Source of the DNA: Natronomonas salina
GTDB taxonomy: Archaea > Halobacteriota > Halobacteria > Halobacteriales > Haloarculaceae
Assembly: GCF_013391105.1 (NCBI RefSeq)
Contig: NZ_CP058335.1
Coordinates: forward strand, 434,001 to 498,000
Length of the DNA stretch: 64,000 nt
Direction: 5' to 3'
Numbering within the stretch: position 1 is the stretch's first letter; every line of letters begins with the position of its first letter. Under the pieces are notes generated by a model. The model did no database searches and was not told the DNA's origin. It saw nothing but the letters and a program-made list of their open reading frames with translations. Below are positions 18,039-25,746 of the stretch, piece after piece. A program made the position numbers and the translations under genes.

Positions 18039-19262
18039 GTGTCGTCCAGACGGTCGGTGCTCCGGCGGCTCGGCGCCCTCGGCGCCGCGGTCAGCGCGGG
18101 CTGTGCCTCGCTGGTCGGCTCGGAACCCGAGGCGGAGCCGACGGTCGACCTGGGCGAGAACCCGAACGACCTCCCCGCGCGGCAACACGCCTGGAACGCC
18201 GCGCTCGCGACCGACGGGGACGGCAACCCGATGACCCCGCGGCACAGCCGCGTGCTCGCGCTCGACCTCGACGCCGAGCCGTCGCTCGACGCCGCCGAGA
18301 CCGTCGAGCGCGCGGTGCGTGAGGTCGAGGCCGCCTACCCATGGGGCGCCGACGGGCTCCTCCACGCGCTGGCCTGGGGCACCGGCTACTTCGAGCGCCT
18401 CGGCGAGCTGGACGCCTCGCCGATCCGATCGCCGAAGGTGCTCTCGCGCACCGACGACCCCGAGCTGCTCTCCTTCGACGCCGCGCTCGTGCTCGCCTCG
18501 GACGTCCCCGCCCACCTCGACCGGACCGAAGCCGCGATGTTCGAGGGTCGCGACGAACTGGCGGGCAGGCCTGTCGAACACCGGCTCGGCGACGTCTTCA
18601 CCGTCTCGTCGCGGCGGACCGGCTTCATGGGCGACGGACTCCCCGCCGAGCACGCCGACGCGGAGGGCCTCCCCGTCGACGTCCCCGACGACGCGCCGAT
18701 GTTCACCGGGTTCTTCTCCGGCCGCGAGAAGACGCAGGCCCCGGAGGACCGCGTGACCATCCAGGACGGCCGGTTCACCGGCGGGACGACGATGCACCTC
18801 AGCCACATCGTCGAGACGCTGGACGGCTGGTGGCAGATGTCCGAGGACGACCGCGTCGCACAGATGTTCTCCCCGGAGTTCGACCCCGCCGACGTCGAGG
18901 AGTTCGGGAAGAACGTCCCGTTCGCGAACGCCGTGGAGGACCACGCCGGCGACCACGGCGTGGTCGGCCACCACGAGAAGGTCGCGCGGGTCCGGGAGGA
19001 CGGCCGGCCCGTCATCCTCCGTCGGGACTTCAACACCACCGACGGCGGCGACCCTGGGGTCCACTTCCTGACGTTCCAGCGGTCGCTGGACGACTTCGAG
19101 AAGACGCGCAAGTCGATGAACGGCTGGTACCTCCGCGACGATCACCCGCAGATCCGCGACCGGGACAACAACGGCCTCCTCGAGTTCATCGAGGTGCGCT
19201 CGCGGGCGAACTTCTACGTCCCGCCGCGCGAGCGCCGCTCGTTCCCGGCGTTCAGCGAGTGA
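18039..19262 (+). CDS. Tat-exported DyP-peroxidase-like protein (DUF7405-like)
   Basis: 407 residues. The N-terminus has RRSVLRRLGALGAAVSAGC, a Tat signal with a lipobox-like Cys, so a lipoprotein outside the membrane. The C-terminal half has LRRDFNTTDGGDPGVHFL and FLTFQRSLDDFEKTRKSMNG, a pattern like the haem face of dye-decolourising peroxidases. The ending RANFYVPPRERRSFPAF is family-typical. I associate it with the haloarchaeal DUF7405 group from memory. Peroxidase activity is unproven. GTG start at 18039; divergent from the small membrane operon. Confidence 0.65.
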   Translation: MSSRRSVLRRLGALGAAVSAGCASLVGSEPEAEPTVDLGENPNDLPARQHAWNAALATDGDGNPMTPRHSRVLALDLDAEPSLDAAETVERAVREVEAAYPWGADGLLHALAWGTGYFERLGELDASPIRSPKVLSRTDDPELLSFDAALVLASDVPAHLDRTEAAMFEGRDELAGRPVEHRLGDVFTVSSRRTGFMGDGLPAEHADAEGLPVDVPDDAPMFTGFFSGREKTQAPEDRVTIQDGRFTGGTTMHLSHIVETLDGWWQMSEDDRVAQMFSPEFDPADVEEFGKNVPFANAVEDHAGDHGVVGHHEKVARVREDGRPVILRRDFNTTDGGDPGVHFLTFQRSLDDFEKTRKSMNGWYLRDDHPQIRDRDNNGLLEFIEVRSRANFYVPPRERRSFPAFSE

Positions 19263-19283
19263 CGCCGCCTTGAGGTGGCGACC

Positions 19284-19442
19284 TCACTCGTCGTCGGCGT
19301 GGTCCGAGTGGTCGTGGTCGTCGGCGTGCTCCGTGTCGCCGTGGTTGAACTCGTTCGGCCACACGCCGTGGTCCCACACCTCGAACCCGCCGTAGGTTTC
19401 GGTGGCCCCCTCCGGTCGCCAGCCGCTGTCTTCGTGTGCCAT
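19284..19442 (-). CDS. 52-residue protein with His/Asp-rich tail
   Basis: Starts MAHEDSGWRPEGATETYGG. The last 15 residues carry four His among Asp/Glu (EHADDHDHSDHADDE), a likely metal-binding tail. The start is an ATG at 19442. A TATA-like CTTAAGAG is present at 19465-19472 on the minus strand. No family recognised; a metal-handling role near metalloenzymes is a guess. Confidence 0.6.
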   Translation of the reverse strand: MAHEDSGWRPEGATETYGGFEVWDHGVWPNEFNHGDTEHADDHDHSDHADDE

Positions 19443-19516
19443 GGCATCACGTATCGGTGAGAGGCTCTTAAGCGTTTCCCACCCCGCGGTAGGAGACGGA
19501 CCGTCCCGTCCGGCCG

Positions 19517-19852
19517 TCAGTCCTTCGGCGGCGCGTTCGGTGGTCGCTCCTCGTCCTCGAGGAAGACCCGCGCGAACAGGTCGACGTACAGGTCGAGGAC
19601 GGTCGCCTCGTCGAGGCCCTTCGCCTCGGCCTGCCGTTCGAGGTACGCCGCCAGTTCCTCGCTCGGATCGAGGCTGACGGTGCGACCGTCGACGTCGAAC
19701 TCGACCTCGTGGGCGCCGGAGACGAGGTGTTCGATCTCCAACAGCGCCTGCTCGGCCTTCGTCTCCAGGGCCTCCTCGGTGTCCATCAGCCGCGCGTCGG
19801 CGAACTCGTCGGCGGCCGCGAGGAACCGGTCGCTGGCCTCGAAGGAGATCAG
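19517..19852 (-). CDS. Small acidic helical protein; start codon uncertain
   Basis: From the ATG at 19786 the product is 89 residues. The same frame stays open and protein-like upstream (ISFEASDRFLAAADEFADAR) up to a CTG at 19852, which overlaps the previous stop as CTGA. Translation from CTG would give 111 residues. It contains a short beta segment (VEFDVDGRTVSLDPSEEL) and helices (YLERQAEAKGLDEATVLDLY), rather like small haloarchaeal regulatory proteins. Function unknown. The downstream ATG at 19786 is the conservative choice. Confidence 0.55.
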   Translation of the reverse strand: MISFEASDRFLAAADEFADARLMDTEEALETKAEQALLEIEHLVSGAHEVEFDVDGRTVSLDPSEELAAYLERQAEAKGLDEATVLDLYVDLFARVFLEDEERPPNAPPKD

Positions 19853-19995
19853 AACGGGTCACCCCCCTGCGCCTCGAAGGCCGTCACCCAGTCGGTCTCG
19901 CGCTCGCAGACCGGACACTCCTGTCGGAGGTGGCTGCGCTCGAACTCCGAGAGGTCGGCCATCTGGCCGCACTCGTTGCACTCGAAGTACGTCAT
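19849..19995 (-). CDS. 48-residue zinc-ribbon protein
   Basis: MTYFECNECGQMADLSEF followed by RQECPVCERETDW: two CxxC knuckles make a single zinc ribbon, as in many tiny haloarchaeal zinc proteins. Its ATG overlaps the stop of the upstream membrane gene (ATGA), which fixes the start. Partner unknown. Confidence 0.72.
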   Translation of the reverse strand: MTYFECNECGQMADLSEFERSHLRQECPVCERETDWVTAFEAQGGDPF

Positions 19996-20249
19996 TCCGG
20001 CGGGAAGGTGTCCGGCCCCGGTTCGCCCTCGGCCAGCTCGGCGTACAAGACGACCAGCAGGCCGATCGCGACCGCCATCACCACCAGTCCGACGAGGCCG
20101 CTGTAGCCGTAGGTCCCGATCGTATCGTCCAGTGCGCTCCAGTCGATGCGCCCGAAGACGGAGAACCACGTCGCCATCAGCCACACCCCGACCGCCAGGA
20201 CGGCGAACGTTATCCACCGACTGTTCGAGAGCGCGGTTCTAGTGCCCAT
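19992..20249 (-). CDS. Small two-TM membrane protein
   Basis: 85 residues: helix 1 (WITFAVLAVGVWLMATWFSVF), a periplasm-like loop, helix 2 (LVGLVVMAVAIGLLVVLY), and a short acidic C-terminus. ATGA overlap with the zinc-ribbon gene. The ATG at 20249 is preferred over an upstream in-frame ATG at 20267. Function unknown; probably co-expressed with the following two genes. Confidence 0.65.
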   Translation of the reverse strand: MGTRTALSNSRWITFAVLAVGVWLMATWFSVFGRIDWSALDDTIGTYGYSGLVGLVVMAVAIGLLVVLYAELAEGEPGPDTFPPE

Positions 20250-20292
20250 CGATATCTCACCACACACCCGTTGGAGGTGCTACGTAAAAAAC

Positions 20293-21021
20293 TTACTCCA
20301 GGTCCCAGCCCGCCTTCTCGGCGGCCTCCTCGAGGGGGAGGAACTCCCAGTCCTCCGGGGCCCAGGACTCCTCGCCCTCGCAGCCGACGAGCACGAACCG
20401 CTCGGCGTAGAACATCGACCGCGGGCCGACGTCCGCGAGCCGCTCGCGCGGCCCCATTCCGGTCCCGTTGAAGAAGTCCGCGTCGATGGTGTGCTCGCGC
20501 TGGAACTTCGTGATGACGTGGGCCGGGACGTCGCCGACGATGCCGATCCAGTCGCTCCACCCCGAGGCGTCGTTGAACGCGTAGGCGGGCTCCGAGAGCC
20601 GCTTTGCGGCCTCGTAGGTCAGCGCCAGCGTCATGTCGTCCGCGTCGCCGCCGTGCGGCCCGGAGGCCTCCGGCTCCTCAGCGGCCTCGGTCCCTGTCGC
20701 TCCGTCACTCCCTTCCTCGCCCTCCGCTCCCTCCCCCGGCCCGGCGCCCGCACCGCCGCTCTCCTTCGGGATACCGACGGGCAGGTCCTTGGCTTCGCGC
20801 GGGACGTGTGGCACGCGGTCCGACGCCGGCTGGGCGCCGCCACCGCCGTTCGTGTCGGCGTCCGGGGTGGCCTCCACGGAGACGTCGTCGGCGGCCTCGT
20901 CGTCGGGCGCCGCTTCGTCCTCGGGGTCGCCCTCGCCGCGCCAGAACCAGTCGCCGCGGTTCGGTCGTTCTTCGGGCGGTTCCTCCGTCTCGACGTCGTC
21001 GAGGTCGATCCTGTCTGTCAT
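20293..21021 (-). CDS. Acidic-linker protein with C-terminal DUF7124-like domain, coupled to AOR-like gene
   Basis: 242 residues. The first 35 hold the motif RPNRGDWFWRGEGDPED, then an acidic Gly/Ala/Glu linker to about residue 125. The C-terminal ~110 residues (from MTLALTYEAAKRL) match the whole 133-residue protein encoded at 35604-36005. Both share (S/T)L.L..E....L, W...(I/V)GIV-like strands, (V/L).TKF.R.(H/N), a second F.ERFV/TDRFVF strand, and an A...AGW.L end. The ATG overlaps the AOR-like stop. I link the family to DUF7124 from memory; function unknown. Confidence 0.75.
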   Translation of the reverse strand: MTDRIDLDDVETEEPPEERPNRGDWFWRGEGDPEDEAAPDDEAADDVSVEATPDADTNGGGGAQPASDRVPHVPREAKDLPVGIPKESGGAGAGPGEGAEGEEGSDGATGTEAAEEPEASGPHGGDADDMTLALTYEAAKRLSEPAYAFNDASGWSDWIGIVGDVPAHVITKFQREHTIDADFFNGTGMGPRERLADVGPRSMFYAERFVLVGCEGEESWAPEDWEFLPLEEAAEKAGWDLE

Positions 21022-22748
21022 GGTTCTGCGGGTGCGTCGACCACTGGCGTCTCGTCGTCGGCGATCTCCAGGAGGTCGAGGCGGTCGAGCGTCGCCCGGG
21101 ACGGAATTCCCTCGTCGCTCCACCCCCGGGACGCGTAGTACCGGGTGAGCGTGGCCTCGAAGTCGACGGCCAGGTCGTCCGGGTCGATGGCCGCGGGCAG
21201 GGCGTCGTCGTCGCGGGCGAACCCTTCCCGGACGTTGAACAGCCGGATCAGGTTCCAGATGCGCTCGCCGGTCGCCCCGAGGTCGCCGTGTCGGGCGCCG
21301 ACGGCGTCCAGCCACTCGGCTCCGTCGTCGGCCAGCACCTCGCCGACGAAGTCGTCGGCGACGAGGCTCCACCGGACGGCGCGGGTGTCCTGGGCGGCGA
21401 CGACCGCCGCGACGGTCCGGTCGGCGGACCAGGGGCCGTCGAAGGCCTCCTCCTCGACCGGCCGGGCCCGCCGGTGGCAGGCGCCGCGGTCGCTGGTCGC
21501 GTACGCGAGCGCCATGCTCGCCGACCCGCGCGGGTCGTAGGCCGGCAGCGACATCGCCTTCACCGACGGGATGACGTCCTCGCCGCCGCGGCGCTCCGCG
21601 GCGACGGCGACGCCGTCGGCCAGGTCGTCGCCGAGCCCGGGCTCGCGGTCGGCCACTGCGGCGAGCAACTCGCGAGCGCCCTCGGGGTCGCCGAACTCGA
21701 CGCCGGCGTCGATGCGGCCTTCCTCGCTGGCCCGGGCGGCCCACGCGACGGCGTTGCCCCCCGAGATGAGGTCCATCCCGAGGCGGTTGCACAGTTCGCC
21801 GAGTTCGGCAACCGCGTCGAAGTCGTCGAGGGCCAGCCCCGCGCCGAGCGTCATCGCCGTCGCGCCGCGGGGGACGGACTCCCCCTCGGCGGTCTCCACG
21901 CGGAAGCCGCCCGGTAACGGCCCGTCGTGCTCCCGCTCGATGGCCCGCTCCCGGACCGCGCCGACGCCGACGTCCTCGGTACCGTCGAACCCCCGCTGGC
22001 TCCACCCCCTGGCCGCGAGCACGCCGGTCGCGTCCGCGAAGTCGACGGTCTCGACGGTCCCGGAGGCGCGTTGCCACCGGCCCGTGTCGTCCTGCCGGTA
22101 CCGCTCGGCGTACCGCTCGCGGAGGTCCGCCAGGGCGTCCGGCGGCTCGCCCCGGGCGACGACGGCCTTCAGCCGCTTCGACCCCATCACGGCGCCCGCG
22201 CCGCCGCGTCCGGCGTGGTGGTCGGCCTCGTCGGAGGCGATGGTCGCGTAGGCGACCTGCGACTCGCCGGCCGGGCCGATGCAGGCGACGGCGCCGTCGG
22301 TCGCACGGGCGGTCGCCACGGCATCCTCGCCCCAGGTCTCTGCGCGCTCGATGCGGGCCGTCCCGTCCTCGACCACCAGCCGCACCGGCTCGTCGGCCGC
22401 GCCCGTCACGAGGAGCCCGAGGTTGTCGCCGAGGGCGCCGGCCAGCCGACGGGGGAACTCCCCGCCCGCGTAGGAGTCCAGGAACGCCCCGGTCAACGGC
22501 GACTTGGTGACCGCGGCGTAGCGCGTCTCGCCCGGCAGTAGCCCCGAGACGGGCCCGAGCGCGAACATGAGGGCGTTCTCCGGTCCCAGGGGATCGGCCC
22601 CCGGGTCGAGCTCCTCGTACAGGTACCGAGCGCCGAGGCCCTTCCCGCCGAGGTAGCGTCGCCGCCACTCCTCGGGGACGCGCTCGCTCTCGACGTCGCG
22701 CGACGAGAGGTCGACCCGGAGCATCCGGTCGGGGGCGCGGCGTTCCAT
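21018..22748 (-). CDS. Aldehyde:ferredoxin oxidoreductase-family protein lacking Fe-S ligands
   Basis: 576 residues across the AOR fold: N-terminal pterin-binding domain (YLGGKGLGARYLYEEL, TKSPLTGAFLDSYAGG, HHAGRGGAGAVMGSKRLKAV), then ELCNRLGMDLIS and DRGACHRRA. Tungsten-pterin contacts look retained. However, the CxxCxxxC segment expected at about residues 285-300 and the late Cys ligand (expected near TRAVRWSLV) are absent. The protein has only three Cys, none at ligand positions. A ferredoxin-dependent AOR mechanism is therefore doubtful. Likely leaderless promoter at 22775-22783. ATG at 22748; ATG at 22724 is an alternative. Confidence 0.88.
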   Translation of the reverse strand: MERRAPDRMLRVDLSSRDVESERVPEEWRRRYLGGKGLGARYLYEELDPGADPLGPENALMFALGPVSGLLPGETRYAAVTKSPLTGAFLDSYAGGEFPRRLAGALGDNLGLLVTGAADEPVRLVVEDGTARIERAETWGEDAVATARATDGAVACIGPAGESQVAYATIASDEADHHAGRGGAGAVMGSKRLKAVVARGEPPDALADLRERYAERYRQDDTGRWQRASGTVETVDFADATGVLAARGWSQRGFDGTEDVGVGAVRERAIEREHDGPLPGGFRVETAEGESVPRGATAMTLGAGLALDDFDAVAELGELCNRLGMDLISGGNAVAWAARASEEGRIDAGVEFGDPEGARELLAAVADREPGLGDDLADGVAVAAERRGGEDVIPSVKAMSLPAYDPRGSASMALAYATSDRGACHRRARPVEEEAFDGPWSADRTVAAVVAAQDTRAVRWSLVADDFVGEVLADDGAEWLDAVGARHGDLGATGERIWNLIRLFNVREGFARDDDALPAAIDPDDLAVDFEATLTRYYASRGWSDEGIPSRATLDRLDLLEIADDETPVVDAPAEP

Positions 22749-22774
22749 CTCGCGGAATCGAGGTGCTTGACCCC

Positions 22775-22783
22775 GATAAAGGT
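22775..22783 (-). promoter_or_regulatory. TATA box of the AOR-like operon
   Basis: Minus-strand CCTTTATCG lies about 30 nt before the ATG at 22748. Confidence 0.45.
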
Positions 22784-22804
22784 TCCCCCGGTGGGTGCCA
22801 CCGA

Positions 22805-22823
22805 GGGGCAAGGCACTTGCCCC
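22805..22823. promoter_or_regulatory. Perfect 8-bp palindrome in the AOR-mobA intergenic region
   Basis: GGGGCAAG-gca-CTTGCCCC is a perfect inverted repeat, 21-39 nt before the mobA ATG. It is placed to act as an operator for mobA or the divergent AOR-like operon. A hairpin in a short leader is the alternative. Confidence 0.45.
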
Positions 22824-22843
22824 GCGGGTCGGTAGGCTCGGGC

Positions 22844-23443
22844 ATGCGCGCAGGGGTCGTCATCGCCGGCGGGCGGTCGACGCGGTTCGGCGACGCCGAC
22901 AAGGCCGTCGCCCCGCTGGCCGGGACGCCGATGATCCGGCGGGTCGCCGACCGGCTGGTCGACGTCGTCGACCTGCTGGTGGTCAACTGCCGGCGCGACC
23001 AGCGGACGGCCATCGAGGACGCCCTCGGGGGCTACCCGCTCTCGGTCCGGTTCGCACTCGACCCGACCGCCGACGAGGGCCCGATGTCCGGCATCCGGAC
23101 CGGGCTCCGGGAAGCCGAGTCGGCGGGGGCCAAGTACGCAGCCGTCGTGGCCTGCGACATGCCCTTCGTCGAGCCGTCGTTCCTCGAGGAACTGTTCGAA
23201 CGAGCGGCAGGCCACGACGCCGCCGTGCCGCGACCCGACGAGTGGTTCCAGACGACGCAGGCGGTCTACCGCGCCGAGCCGATGGCCGACGCCTGCGAGG
23301 CGGCTCTGGCGAACGGCGAGGGGAAGATCATCGCGCCGCTGTTCGAGCTGGACTACGTCGTCGTCGAGGACGCCCCCGAGGGGACGTTCCGAAACGTGAA
23401 CACGCGGGCGGAGCTCGAGACCGCCGAAGCGGAGTTCAGCTGA
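22844..23443 (+). CDS. mobA: Molybdenum cofactor guanylyltransferase MobA
   Basis: A 199-residue NTP-transferase that adds GMP to Mo/W-molybdopterin to make the MGD cofactor needed by formate dehydrogenase. It keeps the nucleotide-binding loop VVIAGGRSTRFG..DKA, the Mg2+-binding VACDMPF, and the late GTFRNVNTRAEL. Divergent from the AOR-like gene. Its 3' end overlaps yqeC by 8 nt on the opposite strand. Confidence 0.92.
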   Translation: MRAGVVIAGGRSTRFGDADKAVAPLAGTPMIRRVADRLVDVVDLLVVNCRRDQRTAIEDALGGYPLSVRFALDPTADEGPMSGIRTGLREAESAGAKYAAVVACDMPFVEPSFLEELFERAAGHDAAVPRPDEWFQTTQAVYRAEPMADACEAALANGEGKIIAPLFELDYVVVEDAPEGTFRNVNTRAELETAEAEFS

Positions 23444-24158
23444 CCACGTCGACCAGTTCGCCGCGGTCCATCCGGGTAAGCGCGACGCGGTCGACGGCGG
23501 TCGTCCGTTCGAGAATGCCGTCCGCGATCTCGCGGGCAGTTCGCCGGAGCGACTCGTCGTCGACCATGTTCACCACCGGGACGACCCTGGCGTCCCGGGG
23601 GACGTCCTTCAGCCCGCCGCGTTCGTTCGCGAGGACTGCGGCGACGTCCTCGGCGGTCAGTTCGTCGCCGACCTCGATCCCGGCCACCTCGGCGACGCGC
23701 TCGGGCCGGTGGACGTGCGTGTCGTCGAGCGACTTGCCGACGACGCGCGCGCTGGCCACCGGGAGGACGGTGTCGGCGTTCCGGGGGATCTGCGGCTCGC
23801 GGTCGTCGGGCGCTTTCAGCAATCGGCTCCGCGCGCCGTCGGCCTTCACCAGCACGGCGTCGACGTCGGCGTCGGCGAGGCCTGCAATAGTCGCAGGGTC
23901 GTAGCCGAGATAGCGGTCCTCGCGCTCGCGTTCCGGAACGACGCCGAGTGGCCACTCGTCGTTCGCCGCGACGGCGCCGACCGGGTCGTCGGTTACGACC
24001 ACCCGCTCGACGTCGTCGTCGAAGATGGGGATGCGGACGCTCGCGGTGACGACGGCGCGGTCGAGCCGGCCCGCCAGCTCGTAGATTGTCGACTTCTTGC
24101 CGCCCGCGCCCACCACCGCGACCAGTCCGTCGGCCGCCAGCGCCTCGACCAGGTCCAT
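23436..24158 (-). CDS. yqeC: YqeC-family Mo hydroxylase/selenium cofactor accessory protein
   Basis: A 240-residue P-loop protein of the YqeC family. The nucleotide loop is VAVVGAGGKKSTIYELAG, followed by VLVKADGARSRLLKAP and IPRNADTVLPV, both family hallmarks. YqeC is an accessory gene of molybdenum hydroxylases and labile-selenium cofactor systems in bacteria. Its place beside mobA fits a Mo/W maturation role; selenium use is not shown here. The ATG at 24158 gives the canonical start. Confidence 0.85.
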   Translation of the reverse strand: MDLVEALAADGLVAVVGAGGKKSTIYELAGRLDRAVVTASVRIPIFDDDVERVVVTDDPVGAVAANDEWPLGVVPEREREDRYLGYDPATIAGLADADVDAVLVKADGARSRLLKAPDDREPQIPRNADTVLPVASARVVGKSLDDTHVHRPERVAEVAGIEVGDELTAEDVAAVLANERGGLKDVPRDARVVPVVNMVDDESLRRTAREIADGILERTTAVDRVALTRMDRGELVDVVS

Positions 24159-24475
24159 ACCCCCCGCTCGGACCGCGGGCGAAAAAGGGTAGCGACGGTC
24201 GAAGTCGTTCGTCAGGACACCTTCCGCCAATCGAAACAGGCCGCCTACGCGAACTACTCGTGTGAATCGCGCTAACCGGCCGGTAAACAGCCTGCACTCG
24301 CCGGTTCTGTAAACGGAGTCGAGCATCCGCGCGAGCGAAGTGAGCGCGGTTCACCGGCGGCGACCGCAGGGAGCCGTCGGCAGAGTTTTTCCCCAAGTTT
24401 TTGCGAGGAGTGGTTCCCGCAGCGCGACCCCGAGGGTCGCGCGAGGAAACCCGACGAGTAAAAAGTGGGGATTCG
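24159..24475. other. Intergenic region between yqeC and ndk
   Basis: 317 nt. It holds a transcription-termination-like stretch for ndk (see terminator entry) and a GCGAGCGAAGTGAGCG-type imperfect palindrome at 24333-24348, common in haloarchaeal spacers. I see no gene. infB, which often follows ndk in archaea, is not here. Confidence 0.5.
24422..24462 (-). terminator. Probable terminator of the L7Ae-ndk operon
   Basis: On the minus strand a T5 run (24458-24462) comes soon after the ndk stop. It is followed by a perfect 9-bp stem GCGCGACCC/GGGTCGCGC with a 3-nt loop (24422-24442). T-rich tracts are the main archaeal terminator signal. Confidence 0.45.
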
Positions 24476-24931
24476 CTACTCGTACAGCCAGGTCTCGTCG
24501 ATGCGCTCGTAGTCGACGAGTTCCTCGTCGTCGAAGAACAGGTCGATCTCCCGCTCGGCGGAGCCCTCCTCGGTGTCGGAGCCGTGGATGACGTTCCGGC
24601 CGAGGTCGAGTCCGTAGTCGCCGCGGATGGTGCCCGGGGCGGATTCGGCGGGGTCGGTCTCGCCCATCATTCGGCGGACCTGCGCGACCGCGTCCTGGCC
24701 CTCCCAGACCATCGCGAAGACGGGCCCAGAGGTGATGAAGCCGACGAGGTCGTCGAAGAACGGCTTGTCCTCGTGCTCGCCGTAGTGCTCCTGGGCCAGT
24801 TCGTCGTCGATCTGCATGAACTTGCCCGCCACGAGCTTCAGGCCGCGGTCCTCGAACCGGGAGACGATCTCGCCGATGAGGCCGCGCTGGACGCCGTCGG
24901 GCTTGACCATGACGAAGGTTCGCTCCGTCAT
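24476..24931 (-). CDS. ndk: Nucleoside diphosphate kinase
   Basis: 151 residues, full length. It transfers the gamma-phosphate from ATP to NDPs through a phospho-His. The active site RNVIHGSD is intact, as are [13 protein letters not shown] and the late [11 protein letters not shown]. It is last in the conserved archaeal order L7Ae-S28e-L24e-Ndk. Its ATG overlaps the L24e stop. Confidence 0.97.
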   Translation of the reverse strand: MTERTFVMVKPDGVQRGLIGEIVSRFEDRGLKLVAGKFMQIDDELAQEHYGEHEDKPFFDDLVGFITSGPVFAMVWEGQDAVAQVRRMMGETDPAESAPGTIRGDYGLDLGRNVIHGSDTEEGSAEREIDLFFDDEELVDYERIDETWLYE

Positions 24932-25509
24932 TGCTCGGCCTCGACCTCCTCGTCGTCGGCGTCGCCCTCGTCGGACGTCTCGCCGTCGCTCGCGTCGCCA
25001 GCGTCCTCGGTCTCGTCGGTGTCGACGTCGTCAGCCTCCTCGACCCGCTCGGCTTCCTCGTCGTCCGGGACCTGGGTGTCCTCTGACTCCTCGGCCTCCG
25101 GCTGGTCGGTGTCGTGGGGCTCCTCCTCCGGGTCGCCCGCTCCGGCGGCCTCCTGGGCGCCGGCGTCGTCCGCCGCGACCTCCTCCGCGGAGGTCTCCTC
25201 GTCGGCGGCCGTCGGTTCCTCGCCTTCCTCGGCCGCCTCCTCGGCGGACTCGAGGTCGGGGGTCGCCTCCGGCTGCTCGGGGGCCTCGGGTTCGGCCTCG
25301 TCGACGTCGGCCTCGCCCTGCTCGACGGTGCCGCCGGTTTCGCCGGTGTCGGTCCACTCGAGGTCGCGCGGTTCGCGACCGAGGTCGGCGTTCTTCTCGC
25401 ACTTGCTCGAACAGAAGTACGTGATGGAGCCGTCGGTGGCGACGAACATCGTCCCGGTGCCGGGCTCGATGTCGGCGCCGCAGTAGTCACAGTCTCTCGT
25501 CTGGGGCAT
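24928..25509 (-). CDS. rpl24e: 50S ribosomal protein L24e with ~135-residue acidic C-terminal extension
   Basis: 193 residues. The first ~55 are a normal L24e with zinc ligands CDYCG and CSSKC and the family start [11 protein letters not shown]. Typical haloarchaeal L24e ends near 60-70 residues. Here an in-frame Glu/Asp/Ala/Pro-rich low-complexity tail continues to residue 193 with no aromatic core. The reading frame is uninterrupted and its stop overlaps the ndk start, so the tail appears genuinely encoded. Its function is unknown; it may be disordered on the ribosome surface. Confidence 0.92.
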   Translation of the reverse strand: MPQTRDCDYCGADIEPGTGTMFVATDGSITYFCSSKCEKNADLGREPRDLEWTDTGETGGTVEQGEADVDEAEPEAPEQPEATPDLESAEEAAEEGEEPTAADEETSAEEVAADDAGAQEAAGAGDPEEEPHDTDQPEAEESEDTQVPDDEEAERVEEADDVDTDETEDAGDASDGETSDEGDADDEEVEAEQ

Positions 25510-25511
25510 GG

Positions 25512-25736
25512 TTACTGGCCTCCGATGGAGTCGGCCTCGCGAGCCGTCTCGCGAAGCTGCAGCACGTCGCCGACCCGTACCGGACCGAGGACGTTCCGGG
25601 CGATGATTCGCCCCTGGTTCTCGCCCTCCTGGATCCGGCACTTGACCTGCATGGCTTCACCGTGCATGCCGGTCTTGCCGACGATCTCGATCACTTCGGC
25701 GGGGGTCGCGCCGTCCCCTTCGTTTTCAGCGCTCAT
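25512..25736 (-). CDS. rps28e: 30S ribosomal protein S28e
   Basis: 74 residues, full length, with the OB-fold core [20 protein letters not shown] and the conserved C-terminal LRETAREA. It sits 2 nt before L24e in the conserved ribosomal operon. Confidence 0.97.
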   Translation of the reverse strand: MSAENEGDGATPAEVIEIVGKTGMHGEAMQVKCRIQEGENQGRIIARNVLGPVRVGDVLQLRETAREADSIGGQ

Positions 25737-25746
25737 CCTTGATCAC

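Noticed and set aside
22746-22844. Thought of a riboswitch (molybdenum-cofactor type) before mobA
   Set aside because: The spacer is under 100 nt with one simple palindrome and no conserved aptamer layout.
24333-24348. GCGAGCGAAGTGAGCG imperfect palindrome
   Set aside because: Common low-information haloarchaeal spacer sequence. No evidence of a mobile repeat or operator.
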